A stretch of 64,000 nt of DNA from a virus: the IMG/VR virus record IMGVR_UViG_3300020473_000021, positions 1-64,000 of that record; one strand, given 5' to 3'. A program made the translations under genes and the position numbers. Each line of letters opens with the position of its first letter. The first letter of the stretch is position 1. Of this stretch, positions 16,614 to 25,582 are shown piece after piece. The notes under the pieces were generated by a model. It ran no database searches. It was given only the letters and a program-made list of their open reading frames with translations, and was not told where the DNA came from.

Positions 16614-16621
16614 AGCGTGGT

Positions 16622-17020
16622 ATGGATTCTACGAACGGTTGTATTGCCAGCATCTACCTTTACTTCTATAAACTGATCTTCGGTCAGAAGGACGTTGAAT
16701 TGGAAGTCAAGCAAATGCAAGAACGTAATGTTGCAGGTGTGCTTGAATGGAGGCCGTGGGGTTCCAATCGTTGGACTAAACGTATCGTACTTCCGCTACC
16801 AAAGCGAAAGCAAGAATTGAATCAGTTGGATATACTGTTCATTATCAATCGACTCAAGGGTACGGTTTACTTTCCTAAGAAGATCGATACTCGGTGGAAA
16901 ATGAAGTTTGTCTATCGAGACAAACCATACTTCATTGAGATTGATAAATCTGGTATGGCACGTTATGGCTCCGACCATGAGACCTTCGGTAGATTCGAGC
17001 TCAACAGGGCAACAGGATAA
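16622..17020 (+). CDS. Hypothetical protein, 132 aa
   Basis: The ATG at 16622 is preceded by GAGGAG and begins MDSTNGCIASIYLYFYKLIF; a possible earlier start at 16580 lies in a hairpin region. The product is basic with several aromatic strands (WRPWGSNRWTKRIVLPLPKRK). No known motif. It is followed by a bidirectional terminator shared with the converging minus-strand gene. Confidence 0.65.
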   Translation: MDSTNGCIASIYLYFYKLIFGQKDVELEVKQMQERNVAGVLEWRPWGSNRWTKRIVLPLPKRKQELNQLDILFIINRLKGTVYFPKKIDTRWKMKFVYRDKPYFIEIDKSGMARYGSDHETFGRFELNRATG

Positions 17021-17032
17021 AAGCACCATAAG

Positions 17033-17064
17033 GGGAGGGCATCAGCCCTCCCTCTTATTTTTTG
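17033..17064 (+). terminator. Intrinsic terminator between converging genes
   Basis: GGGAGGGC-ATCA-GCCCTCCC then TCTTATTTTTTG. It ends the plus-strand gene at 17020 and abuts the stop of the minus-strand gene at 17066. Confidence 0.88.
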
Positions 17065-17065
17065 T

Positions 17066-19147
17066 TTACGATATTCGATCTACACCCACTGAAGGAATGC
17101 GTATCTTGATGTGTTCACGAGTACTATTCTCAATACTGACTTTCTGCTTAAGGTCAATATCGATCTTCTGGTCATTCCGCACAGCCTCAAAGTTATATGG
17201 ACCGATAGGATTCATAGAAGATGTTTGTCGATCATGGACCTTAAACATTTCATCGCGAGTATAGTCTCGATTGATATCAATGAAACGACCAGTATGTGCT
17301 TTAGATTTACGGTTATGCACTTTTGGTGTTGCTGTATCGAGTATCCGATAAGACGTGTTGTTGATGCTTTGTAAGTAATGAATGCTATAACTTGACAAAT
17401 GTGACATGACTTCTAACATGTTCTTTTGTAAGTCACCTAATACACTACCTGAAATACCAACATCCTCACCCATTACCGCCGATACGATATTGTTGGCAAG
17501 CAAGTCGAGATCCAACACACCAAGATCGAGTATATCGAAACCACGTAACTCTAACCAGTCTTTATAGTTCTCACCAATACCGAAGTCAATCTTAACATCG
17601 TGATAAAGATGCATGTTAATCGCTTCTAACATCGCACTGACATCTGGATCTTCTTGTTGGGCATATATGTTGCGGTGTGCGTTTTGCGCTTTAAACACCT
17701 CATAACAGAAGTCTCTAAATCCAGCGACAGATATGTAAGAACCTACAGGCGGTTGTAGTTTACGCATCTCGTTAATGTAGGAATCATCCACAAGACTCGT
17801 ATCTACGATATCTCTTAATTGATCTAACGTAGGTGGATTAGTCTTGATTACATTCCGAGCCCAGATAGGTGGAATCGTCAAGAACTCTACATCTCTTGCC
17901 TTGTTAAACGCATAGAGATAAATCAAGAATGCTTCTTTCACCGTAAGTGGTAGCGATACACCAGTGGTGGGGTTAGGAACGTTCACAATGGCTGTGAAAC
18001 GATCTGTTCCCGCAAGATAGATCCAATGGTTCAATATAGCTTCTTCTTGGGTAAATGGTACACTATCGGTGGTATCTAGTATTGCCGATTCTAGCGTTTT
18101 AGTTGGCAGCCGATTACCTTGAGCGTTTTCCATGAGCATTCTAGTTTCGACTAGTGCTTCTGGCTTCTCACGGATATTACCATCTGCTATTGGATATTGT
18201 TTCTCAAGAAGATCATCGATCGTTCGAATATTGCTACTACCGTCACCTGGGTGATCGTTTAGTGGTATACGACGCATTTCCACTTCAGGCTTCAACTCTT
18301 CTACGATGTCTGTAGTGTTATGAAACATCTCATATGCAGCAAGTGGTAAGTTGCGTTCCGTGATCATCTTTTGCAAGAGGATATCGAACGTTTCTTTCTT
18401 ACCCGAGTTACGTTGCAAGTAAGCTATATTGCGATACAAGAACAACTTTTGCTTTAATGTCATATATGGGATGTATCGATCCAAACCATTAAAGCTTGCT
18501 AGATATTCACGAATGTGGTAGCTATGTACCTCGTTAGTATGACAGCGTTCAAGTCTAGCGTTGAGTATTTCGTTAGGTAAATGTGAAAACATAACCCCTA
18601 ACATCGCCGCCGTGTAGTACTCATCTACTAATGAATAACCGGCAACATTCCAACGTAAGAAGAAGTTCTTTATCCACGTTTCGATATCTGCCATAAGTGT
18701 ATGTTCTTGGACTTCTACCATCTTCTTGTCGTAGTGAAGTATGGTGCCGTCTTCAGCTTCAATCGCTTTATTGATATCGACAGGATTAAGTATACCAAGG
18801 ATTAGATTCTCTTGGTCTGGAAACTCCCTCACTAGCTCCTTGTAGTAACGAGAACCATAAACGTAGGCATCTCGTGTTGCTCGGTGTCGAGTGAGTTCTT
18901 CTTTTGTAAAGTCTATGGTCTCTAGTGTATCCATAGATGTAACGCGCATCATTCTGTCTGTTGAATGGTACAGACCCGACAAATTCATATAGTACTTCCA
19001 CGTTTGGGGATTGGCCTGATCTACAGGTTTTCCCATCATTTGGAAGTGTCGGTTGATGCTCTCAGCAACTAGGCTAGATTTTACTACCATCGTCTTACTC
19101 AGATGCATGATCTGATTGAGATAGATGCGGTAATAGGAACTTGACAT
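17066..19147 (-). CDS. Large conserved-looking hypothetical (probable virion) protein, 693 aa
   Basis: I place the start at 19147 (MSSSYYRIYLNQIMH), preceded by AGAGG; a longer reading to 19240 would overlap the divergent portal gene. The 693-residue product is long, soluble and rich in aromatic residues, with no transmembrane segment and no catalytic motif I can name. It is the only minus-strand gene in the head block and is divergent from the portal gene across 39 bases. Size and place suggest a head, neck or tail structural component, but no family match is claimed. Confidence 0.75.
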   Translation of the reverse strand: MSSSYYRIYLNQIMHLSKTMVVKSSLVAESINRHFQMMGKPVDQANPQTWKYYMNLSGLYHSTDRMMRVTSMDTLETIDFTKEELTRHRATRDAYVYGSRYYKELVREFPDQENLILGILNPVDINKAIEAEDGTILHYDKKMVEVQEHTLMADIETWIKNFFLRWNVAGYSLVDEYYTAAMLGVMFSHLPNEILNARLERCHTNEVHSYHIREYLASFNGLDRYIPYMTLKQKLFLYRNIAYLQRNSGKKETFDILLQKMITERNLPLAAYEMFHNTTDIVEELKPEVEMRRIPLNDHPGDGSSNIRTIDDLLEKQYPIADGNIREKPEALVETRMLMENAQGNRLPTKTLESAILDTTDSVPFTQEEAILNHWIYLAGTDRFTAIVNVPNPTTGVSLPLTVKEAFLIYLYAFNKARDVEFLTIPPIWARNVIKTNPPTLDQLRDIVDTSLVDDSYINEMRKLQPPVGSYISVAGFRDFCYEVFKAQNAHRNIYAQQEDPDVSAMLEAINMHLYHDVKIDFGIGENYKDWLELRGFDILDLGVLDLDLLANNIVSAVMGEDVGISGSVLGDLQKNMLEVMSHLSSYSIHYLQSINNTSYRILDTATPKVHNRKSKAHTGRFIDINRDYTRDEMFKVHDRQTSSMNPIGPYNFEAVRNDQKIDIDLKQKVSIENSTREHIKIRIPSVGVDRIS

Positions 19148-19186
19148 AACAACCTCTAACAAGGCTCCTCGAGGGAGACGGTAAAT

Positions 19187-21877
19187 ATGACTGAAGCAAA
19201 TAACAAAAAGCGTCAGAGCTTTGATAACCGCTCGCGGCATAGTACCGCGATAGCTACGAAGCTAATGAAAAACCCTACGGGTCAGCGCGCTTACGATGAT
19301 AAAGGTAATCGTAAACAAACGCCGCCTCCGACGTCCGTACTCAACGCAATGTCTCAAAGAACCGCACAAGTGGGTCAAGACATTGAGTCGATGAAACAAT
19401 TACTTCCTGATATTACGCTTTCAGAGCAAATATTGGTCAGTAGTATTTTGTCACCAAAAGACATGACAACACCGACGTTGTCTTTTGCAAATGGTGCTAA
19501 TTTTGAAAACCAAGAATTGGGTCCTAAGTTAGCGAAGATCTTAAGTGATTACTTCACCAACGACTATAAGATTAATACAAAGCTGTCTGGAATCTTAAAG
19601 GATGCTTTGTTTGGATCTGGTGCCCATATTCGAATGATTATTCCAGAATCTTCTTTGGACGACATCATCAATGAGTCAGGTCGTATAACACTAGAAAGCG
19701 TCAGACCACATATCCGCAGTACCTCAAGTCTAGCACTTGAGTCTATTGGTATTTTAGGTCCTAGTGACGATTCATTAAAAGATAAAAATAAAGCCGATGA
19801 AAATGCAGAGGTTTCTTTTGAATCGATGTTTGTCGATCGCCCATCGAATCCTAGGGAAGAAGACAAAATAGAGAAATCTTGTTTTATTACCGTGACCGAT
19901 AACCCCGATGCTGTAAAGATGCCTTTGTTGTTTGATAAGATCAGACAAGACAAAGTACGTTCAGCTCTGACTCGTCGTTTTCGTGGTGCTTCATTAGAGG
20001 CACGTAAAGAAAAAGAAGAGAAGAAGGGTAAGAAGGATAAAGATAAGAGTAAGGTTGAGAAAGAGCAGGAACAAAAAGAGAAGCGCGTCAGCCTAGGTAA
20101 AACCGATCGAGAAATCGAAGAGCGTCTAGCCGCAAATCGCGATCTTACTGCTGAGCCGTTAGTAGAAGTCAAAACCCACGAGCAGACGGGTCGAGATATG
20201 TACGGTCATCCGCTTGTTACTACTTTGGCTACTGAAGCAGTTATCCCTGCACATACACCTGGCAACCCAAGCGATCACATCGGATACTTCGTACTATTGG
20301 ATCAATACGGTAATCCAGTGAACATGTCATCTGTTCAGGATCATTATCAAGACCTACGTAGTCAGTTCAGTAAAAACACCGCAGACAACCAAGTATCTTC
20401 TTTATTGAAAGAGATTCGTGGTATGCAAGGTATGGACTTTCAACAAGATCCTACGCAAGCCATACAGCAAGCAACTGATGCCTTTGCTGATATCATCGAG
20501 CGTAACTTACTGTCTCGATTAAGAAACGGTGTGGGCCATTCAGCGGCTGAGTTAGGGCGTCCTAGTGACATCTATCAGATCATGATGTCTCGAGCGATGC
20601 GGAAGAAACGCACACAGTTGTTATACGTACCAACTGAACTCATGTCATACGTAGCATTTGATTTTACCCACACAGGGATCGGTAAGTCGTTACTTGAAGA
20701 ATCCCGTATCGTTGGTTCACTTCGTGCGATCCTAATGTTTGCTAACACCATTGCGGCTATTAAGAACTCATCGTCTCGTACTGACCTTGAGATTACATTA
20801 GATCCTGAAGATACAGATCCGATGTCAACCATCACTCAAGTTAAAGATGCGTTCATGCGCTCTCGCAGTGAAGCGTTTCCCTTAGGTGAAGGTAACCCTG
20901 GTGCTATCGTCGATTACTTGAATAAATCTGGTGTCGATGTTCTTTATAGTGGTCACCCTGGTCTACCTGAGATGCGGGTTCAAGCTAACGACAAGCAAGG
21001 TGGTCGGACTATCGTTGATCGTGACCTTGAAGATCAATTACGTCGTCAACACATCATGGGCTTTGGCCTATCGCCAGAGACCGTTGATGTGAGTGGTGAC
21101 ATTGAGTTTGCTACGTCTCTTGTCAACTCATCACTACTTCTAAACAAACGTGTTGCACTATATCAGCAGCAGTTTGAGCGTATGGAAGGTGACTTTATCT
21201 GTAAGTACACTCGTAACTCAGAACCCCTCATAACGAAGTTAGAGGAATGTATCACTGAGTACGGTCACAAGAAAGATAAAGAAGACCCTGAGAAGGTCAT
21301 TGAGAAGTTTTTGAGTAATCTTGAGGTGCAACTACCTAAACCCGATTCTGTGACGTTAGAGACGCAAATGGAAGCGTTCCGCAACTATCAGGATGCGTTG
21401 GATATGGCAGTTGGTGCGTTCATCAATGATGAGATGGAAATGCTTGATGCGGAAGGCGACTTTGGTCGTAATCTACGTAACATCAAAGCAACCATTAAAG
21501 CTTACTACGAGCGTCGTTGGTTACGTGACAATAACGTGTTACCAGAACTCTTTGAGATGGTCGATAAAGGGTTGGATGACAAACCAATGCTTGAGTTTGG
21601 AGAAATCCACTCGGCACATATGGAATCTATCCTTGGAGCATTCCGTGAATATGTTAAGCAAGCTGAAGAAGCTCGTAAGAAGCGGGAAGCAAAAGCCGCA
21701 GAAGAGGGAGAAGAAGTTCCTGGTGATTCTACTGGAGACGATGCTAGTAGCTCTAGTGGTGGCTTTGGTTCTGACGATAATTCTGATAGTGGTGGCTTTG
21801 GAGATGATTCCACCAACACAGACGACAACAACAGCGACGACGGTCTTGGTGGTGGTCTAGGTGACGACTGGCTATAA
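19187..21877 (+). CDS. Portal protein (phiKZ gp129-like), 896 aa
   Basis: The C-terminal half has the portal core pattern: QLLYVPTELMSYVAFDF, GIGKSLLEESRIVGSLRAIL, then a run of helices and LSPETVDVSGDIEFATSLV, the order seen in T4 gp20-like and phiKZ-like portals. The N-terminal half is longer than in T4, with a Lys/Glu-rich insert near residues 270-305. The last 60 residues are a Gly/Ser/Asp-rich tail (SSSSGGFGSDDNSDSGGFGD). The portal is the dodecameric DNA entry ring at one capsid vertex. Size fits phiKZ-like portals of about 860 residues. GGGAG precedes the ATG. Confidence 0.7.
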   Translation: MTEANNKKRQSFDNRSRHSTAIATKLMKNPTGQRAYDDKGNRKQTPPPTSVLNAMSQRTAQVGQDIESMKQLLPDITLSEQILVSSILSPKDMTTPTLSFANGANFENQELGPKLAKILSDYFTNDYKINTKLSGILKDALFGSGAHIRMIIPESSLDDIINESGRITLESVRPHIRSTSSLALESIGILGPSDDSLKDKNKADENAEVSFESMFVDRPSNPREEDKIEKSCFITVTDNPDAVKMPLLFDKIRQDKVRSALTRRFRGASLEARKEKEEKKGKKDKDKSKVEKEQEQKEKRVSLGKTDREIEERLAANRDLTAEPLVEVKTHEQTGRDMYGHPLVTTLATEAVIPAHTPGNPSDHIGYFVLLDQYGNPVNMSSVQDHYQDLRSQFSKNTADNQVSSLLKEIRGMQGMDFQQDPTQAIQQATDAFADIIERNLLSRLRNGVGHSAAELGRPSDIYQIMMSRAMRKKRTQLLYVPTELMSYVAFDFTHTGIGKSLLEESRIVGSLRAILMFANTIAAIKNSSSRTDLEITLDPEDTDPMSTITQVKDAFMRSRSEAFPLGEGNPGAIVDYLNKSGVDVLYSGHPGLPEMRVQANDKQGGRTIVDRDLEDQLRRQHIMGFGLSPETVDVSGDIEFATSLVNSSLLLNKRVALYQQQFERMEGDFICKYTRNSEPLITKLEECITEYGHKKDKEDPEKVIEKFLSNLEVQLPKPDSVTLETQMEAFRNYQDALDMAVGAFINDEMEMLDAEGDFGRNLRNIKATIKAYYERRWLRDNNVLPELFEMVDKGLDDKPMLEFGEIHSAHMESILGAFREYVKQAEEARKKREAKAAEEGEEVPGDSTGDDASSSSGGFGSDDNSDSGGFGDDSTNTDDNNSDDGLGGGLGDDWL

Positions 21878-21957
21878 GTCCGTAGGTTAGGTGGGAAGGG
21901 TGCTAAATCGTATGTATCCTTCCTACTCTTCTGTCTTTTATAAAAGGAAAAAGAACT

Positions 21958-22815
21958 ATGCGTATTGTAACACGTACCGTATATGGTGCGGCGATGAGTA
22001 CGGCACAATACCTAAGGCTTCCTTATACTCCTAAGGAAAGCTCTACCTTAAATGAAAAGTTTGGTATTGCCGCTAATGAACTTCCCGGTGAGGAAGATTT
22101 GTATGGCGTTCGTTATTTTGCTATCGGTGATGGTGGCCACTCTGCGGTAACTGGTGCAGACGGTAAACCGTATATCTCGCCAAACAACCATGCGGCGACT
22201 GATGCAGCATGCTTTAACCATGTTCCTTTTGTGCTTCGTGAGATCTCTGATGATCTTACTGTGGAAGAGCGTAAGAAGTATGGTTTACGTAAGAAAGAAA
22301 CTCACGGCGGTCGTGAATACTTTGCTTACTACTTGAAGCGGTTGGATGTTGAGAACGTTCGCATTAACATGCAGAAAACAGTGGCGACAGATGGTAGTCA
22401 GACGACTCAACCATTTACGCCTACCAGCGCTAACTTGAATCCGCAACCGATGTCTGAGACTGACCTCGAGTCAAACGTCATTCAGTCAAGCGGTGAATAT
22501 GTAGCAGCTAATGCTGTTGTTACGATTGATTTCAATGCGGCTGATGCAGAAGAACTTCGTAATGTAGCACGCATCATCTACGGTGCGGAACACCATGCTA
22601 TCATTTCTGAGATTGCATTAGTGGGTGCTGTTGATCGTACGACTACAGGTCCAGGTCCAGGTAATCAGACCATTCAGTATCGTGAAGCTATCGGTACACA
22701 AGTTGTAACGCACATTACTTCTTACTACCAAATGAACATGCAGAACAATGGATTTACGTTTACTGCGGACGTTGGTGGTACGGAGCCGTTGTTTACAGCG
22801 ACTGAAGGTCAGTAA
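21958..22815 (+). CDS. Virion-like protein downstream of portal, 285 aa
   Basis: The ATG is preceded by AAAGGAAAAAG. The 285-residue product has a beta-rich, Asn/Thr/Gln-rich make-up (TDGSQTTQPFTPTSANLNPQ), a GDGGHS loop and no enzyme motif, like neck or tail-completion proteins that follow portals. Its TAA shares a base with the ATG of the resolvase gene (TAATG), so the two are translationally coupled. The assignment to the virion rests on place and composition only. Confidence 0.65.
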   Translation: MRIVTRTVYGAAMSTAQYLRLPYTPKESSTLNEKFGIAANELPGEEDLYGVRYFAIGDGGHSAVTGADGKPYISPNNHAATDAACFNHVPFVLREISDDLTVEERKKYGLRKKETHGGREYFAYYLKRLDVENVRINMQKTVATDGSQTTQPFTPTSANLNPQPMSETDLESNVIQSSGEYVAANAVVTIDFNAADAEELRNVARIIYGAEHHAIISEIALVGAVDRTTTGPGPGNQTIQYREAIGTQVVTHITSYYQMNMQNNGFTFTADVGGTEPLFTATEGQ

Positions 22816-23444
22816 TGCTTGAATTGCCTGACAATGGTGATGTACTTCGTATCTTAGGTATCGACCCCGGTACTCAAACATTAGGTACGGCGGTACTCGA
22901 CTTAGACTTAAAGACGTACGACATTCGCATCGTACACTGTGAAACATATAAAGCAGACCATTTAGCTAAGTTCGATCCACGGTTTCAGGACATCTCACAG
23001 GCGCATGGTGATTTAGCCATGCGCCTTATTGCGCATAAAGAGAATTTGCGTAGTCTAATGGAACATATGGTTATCGATGAGTTGGTTGCTGAATCCTCAT
23101 TCATGCACATGCGAGCTCATGCGTTTGAAGCATTGGTTCGTTGTATGGAAAGTATTCGCTTAGCGGCTTGGGAATACGACATGAGTATGCCCGTACACAA
23201 AGTAACGCCACAGGGCGCTAAAGCAGCGGTTGGCGCTGCTGGTAAAGGTAAGGGTAAAGATGCCGTTAAGGTTGGTATAAAGAAGCTACTCAAAGATAAC
23301 AGTAAACAGCTTTATTATGAAGCACCTAAAGACTTTGAGCAGCTCGATGAACATAGCATCGATGCAATAGCCATTGGTTATCACCACGCTGTTGCTTGGT
23401 GCAACTTCCTAAAAGGAGGAGACACGATATGCTCGCGGTCATAA
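22815..23444 (+). CDS. RuvC-like Holliday junction resolvase, 209 aa
   Basis: ILGIDPGTQTLGTAVLD near the N-terminus is the first RNase-H-fold strand of RuvC (GIDPGxxxxG, with the first catalytic Asp). ELVAESSFM supplies the Glu of the next acidic strand, and the C-terminal HSIDAIAIGYHHAV gives the last His/Asp pair (DEH.xDA). A Lys/Gly-rich loop (AAGKGKGKDAVKVG) sits where RuvC binds DNA. Known enzymes cut four-way junctions. In phages they resolve recombining or branched DNA before packaging, which fits its place beside the portal. It overlaps the i-spanin start by 16 bases. Confidence 0.85.
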   Translation: MLELPDNGDVLRILGIDPGTQTLGTAVLDLDLKTYDIRIVHCETYKADHLAKFDPRFQDISQAHGDLAMRLIAHKENLRSLMEHMVIDELVAESSFMHMRAHAFEALVRCMESIRLAAWEYDMSMPVHKVTPQGAKAAVGAAGKGKGKDAVKVGIKKLLKDNSKQLYYEAPKDFEQLDEHSIDAIAIGYHHAVAWCNFLKGGDTICSRS

Positions 23445-24007
23445 AAGGGTTTTTTACAGGAAAGAAGATGATCGTGTATGCGGTCATCGGAATCGTGGTG
23501 CTGGGTATATGGGGCGCAATGAAATACGATAATGCCATCATTCGTACATTGCAAGGTGACCTTACCGAAGCGCAAGCAGAGCGGGACTCTGCGGTCATTG
23601 ATGCTGAGATCAATGATGAGGTTAGAACCATTGATGATGAGACACTTAAAGATCAACTCGAACGAGAAGATCAAGTGGATGATCAAACGCGTGGGGCAAC
23701 TGAAGACTTAGATAACGAAATAGATCGTATCCTAAAAGATATCGAAAGTCAGACAGAACAGCCCGACGATGATGCTCCAGTGGATCAGCCAACCCAAAAT
23801 GAAGAGCAGGCGATTGAGGAGACTGAACCGCCTGTAGTTGATAATGGAGATAAAGAGGATGTTGGTACTACCAATGAACGACGAAATGAAGAAAAAGATA
23901 CAGGGTATACTTCCGCTGTTGATGATCGCGTTGCTGGCGCTGCTATTGACAGGATGTGGGACTACTACTGTAACTCAGTGGAAGACGAGGCTTCTTGTAC
24001 CCAGTGA
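23429..24007 (+). CDS. Probable inner-membrane spanin (Rz-like), 192 aa
   Basis: The ATG follows AAAAGGAGGAG. Residues 12-30 (KKMIVYAVIGIVVLGIWGAMK) form one N-terminal membrane span. The rest is a highly acidic periplasmic region with charged helices (LQGDLTEAQAERDSAVIDAE, LKDQLEREDQVDDQT) and a Pro/Glu-rich tail. The 3' end encodes, in another frame, a small lipoprotein gene. This embedded pair is the classic i-spanin/o-spanin layout. Spanins bridge inner and outer membranes and disrupt the latter at the end of lysis. The periplasmic part is longer than average. Confidence 0.65.
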   Translation: MLAVIKGFFTGKKMIVYAVIGIVVLGIWGAMKYDNAIIRTLQGDLTEAQAERDSAVIDAEINDEVRTIDDETLKDQLEREDQVDDQTRGATEDLDNEIDRILKDIESQTEQPDDDAPVDQPTQNEEQAIEETEPPVVDNGDKEDVGTTNERRNEEKDTGYTSAVDDRVAGAAIDRMWDYYCNSVEDEASCTQ

Positions 24008-24227
24008 CAACTTATTGCGTGATTGCACTATTCTAACGCCACCTGAACGTGAAGCGTTCATGCGTGCTACAGAAGAAGAGCAAATCGCCATGTTGAGTCG
24101 CGCTTGGATTGAGCAAACGGGTGAGCTACGTAAATGTGATAATAAAGTCCAATCCATACAAGAGTGGAAGCAGAAAGCTATCCAACTGCAAGAAAAGTAC
24201 GATGAAGTAATCGAAGTAAATCCGTAG
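23874..24227 (+). CDS. Outer-membrane spanin lipoprotein (Rz1-like), 117 aa
   Basis: A basic N-terminus, hydrophobic LPLLMIALLALLL and lipobox LTGC form a lipoprotein signal. The mature part reads VPSDNLLRDC, TPPEREAF..ATEEEQ, LSRAWIEQTGELRKCDNKVQSIQEW, the pattern of Rz1-like o-spanins (two Cys, PP, then a helix ending C-N-x-K...W). The start could be 23874 or 23886; neither has a strong ribosome site, as is common for nested o-spanin genes translated by coupling. It overlaps the i-spanin by 134 bases in a different frame. The stop lies inside the terminator stem. Confidence 0.72.
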   Translation: MNDEMKKKIQGILPLLMIALLALLLTGCGTTTVTQWKTRLLVPSDNLLRDCTILTPPEREAFMRATEEEQIAMLSRAWIEQTGELRKCDNKVQSIQEWKQKAIQLQEKYDEVIEVNP

Positions 24228-24254
24228 GGTTGATCCCCTACGGTTTATTTTTTT
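24222..24254 (+). terminator. Intrinsic terminator after the spanins
   Basis: CCGTAGGG-TTGATC-CCCTACGG then TTTATTTTTTTG. It overlaps the o-spanin stop codon and closes the head/lysis block. Confidence 0.88.
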
Positions 24255-24267
24255 GATTTAACCCCCA

Positions 24268-24292
24268 AAGAAGAATATATAATGCAATTGAT
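24268..24292 (+). promoter_or_regulatory. Promoter-like element P7
   Basis: AAGAAGAATATATAATG then CAATTGAT; weaker than the other members at the right end. A clean 5' stem-loop follows: AAGGTTA (24295-24301), loop CATAGA, TAACCTT (24308-24314). Confidence 0.4.
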
Positions 24293-24352
24293 TAAAGGTT
24301 ACATAGATAACCTTATTTATAGGAAATCAAACTTTTGGGGATTTATCAATAT

Positions 24353-24790
24353 ATGTCAGACCAATTACTTAATGTGATAATCATCGCGATAATACCTTCC
24401 GCATTGTTAGTGTTCTCGGCAGTCTACTGCACATACAAGATAATGAAGAGACAGCCCTGTACATATAAACACTACGAGCGTAAGCGGGATGAGTTATCGG
24501 GATTGAATGAGATGTTAGAGTTTTTGACTGCTAACAAGAAAGCCAATGACCTCGCCGAGATGATCGGTCCTCGTAGTATCTTCTATCCTGTCACAACAAA
24601 AAACACCGCATCGGGGATATTGGTTGGGGAAGCTTACGTGGTTACCAACTTAGGCCTCGAGAGGGTTGTCATCAGTAGTGAGTTATTATCGATAGCTTTA
24701 AGTTGCGACGATCCACCTGCTGTGTTACAGGTCGTAGCCAATAAAAATGGTATGGATAGAACGATCAACGGCCTATTAGTTCGGAGGTAG
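24353..24790 (+). CDS. Membrane protein, 145 aa
   Basis: I choose ATG 24353; a TTG at 24335 is possible. Residues 7-29 (NVIIIAIIPSALLVFSAVYCTY) are one membrane span, followed by a basic stretch and a cytoplasmic globular part of about 110 residues with no known motif. It opens the accessory block after a promoter-like element and stem-loop. Possible roles include inner-membrane effectors of host takeover or superinfection exclusion, but no direct evidence. Confidence 0.65.
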   Translation: MSDQLLNVIIIAIIPSALLVFSAVYCTYKIMKRQPCTYKHYERKRDELSGLNEMLEFLTANKKANDLAEMIGPRSIFYPVTTKNTASGILVGEAYVVTNLGLERVVISSELLSIALSCDDPPAVLQVVANKNGMDRTINGLLVRR

Positions 24791-24796
24791 CGATTA

Positions 24797-25192
24797 ATGG
24801 CAACAAAACGTTTTAAGAGTAATAAACTACTGGTCAAGCAGTTGATTGCTCGATTCATGGAGTCACCGCATAGGTCAGATATGCATGTGGGTGATAGGAC
24901 GGATAAAGATAAAGGCATATATCGTTTTCATCGCGATGGTAAAGTACGTGCCATCCTGAAAGATATATTAGTACCCTTTGAAAATCCTGAATTTTTAGAT
25001 GGATTTATACCTGATCCAAAGACCGATGGCGATGATTTACACTTAACCCTACACATCGAAGAAGATAAAGTCTTTGAAGTTATGGTTTGGGATTATAACC
25101 TCGATTACCGAATTCGACACGTATGTATCCATGTCGATGGTAAGCCCGATAAATATAGATTGTCTAACTACGTACCTCGCAAAGGAGAATAA
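24797..25192 (+). CDS. Hypothetical protein, 131 aa
   Basis: The gene starts six bases after the previous stop. The product is basic at the N-terminus and then beta-rich (DDLHLTLHIEEDKVFEVMVWDYNLD). Its order of elements (D..KGIYRFHRDGK, then an LHLTLHI strand and an EVMV strand) loosely resembles the following gene and the C-terminal domain of the protein at 25583, so the three may be diverged copies. That similarity is weak and judged by eye. Confidence 0.65.
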   Translation: MATKRFKSNKLLVKQLIARFMESPHRSDMHVGDRTDKDKGIYRFHRDGKVRAILKDILVPFENPEFLDGFIPDPKTDGDDLHLTLHIEEDKVFEVMVWDYNLDYRIRHVCIHVDGKPDKYRLSNYVPRKGE

Positions 25193-25195
25193 ATC

Positions 25196-25564
25196 GTGGG
25201 TAAAATTGAGATGCTTCTTGGTAAGCTTGAAAAACCATTAAAAGAAGATCCAACGATTCAGAAAATGATCGTTGCCGATAAATCTGACGTTGAGAATGGT
25301 AAGTTCCATATCGAAGCTGATGAGAAGGCGTATTACTTGGGTGATGTCATTGCTAAAGAATTACCGCGTGGCGATGGCATGATCAAGTTGTTGGATCAAA
25401 TCATGGGTGATATGATTTTGGTGTGCTATATCGACCTTAATAGTCATATCGAATATGAAGCATATAAGCGGGACGGCACGCCAGCATTTGGTTACATTTT
25501 CAGTATCGATAATGAACCAGTGAAAGATCCAGTTCTAAAGGATTACCGTCCAACCGTTAAATAA
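25196..25564 (+). CDS. Hypothetical protein, 122 aa
   Basis: The start is GTG at 25196, preceded by AAAGGAG, three bases after the previous stop. The product is 122 residues with a helical N-terminus and an alternating-strand C-terminus (DMILVCYIDLNSHIEYEAYKRDG). No known motif. It belongs to a tight run of genes from 24353 to 26683 and may share a fold with its left neighbour. Confidence 0.65.
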   Translation: MGKIEMLLGKLEKPLKEDPTIQKMIVADKSDVENGKFHIEADEKAYYLGDVIAKELPRGDGMIKLLDQIMGDMILVCYIDLNSHIEYEAYKRDGTPAFGYIFSIDNEPVKDPVLKDYRPTVK

Positions 25565-25582
25565 AAATAAAATGGATGTATT

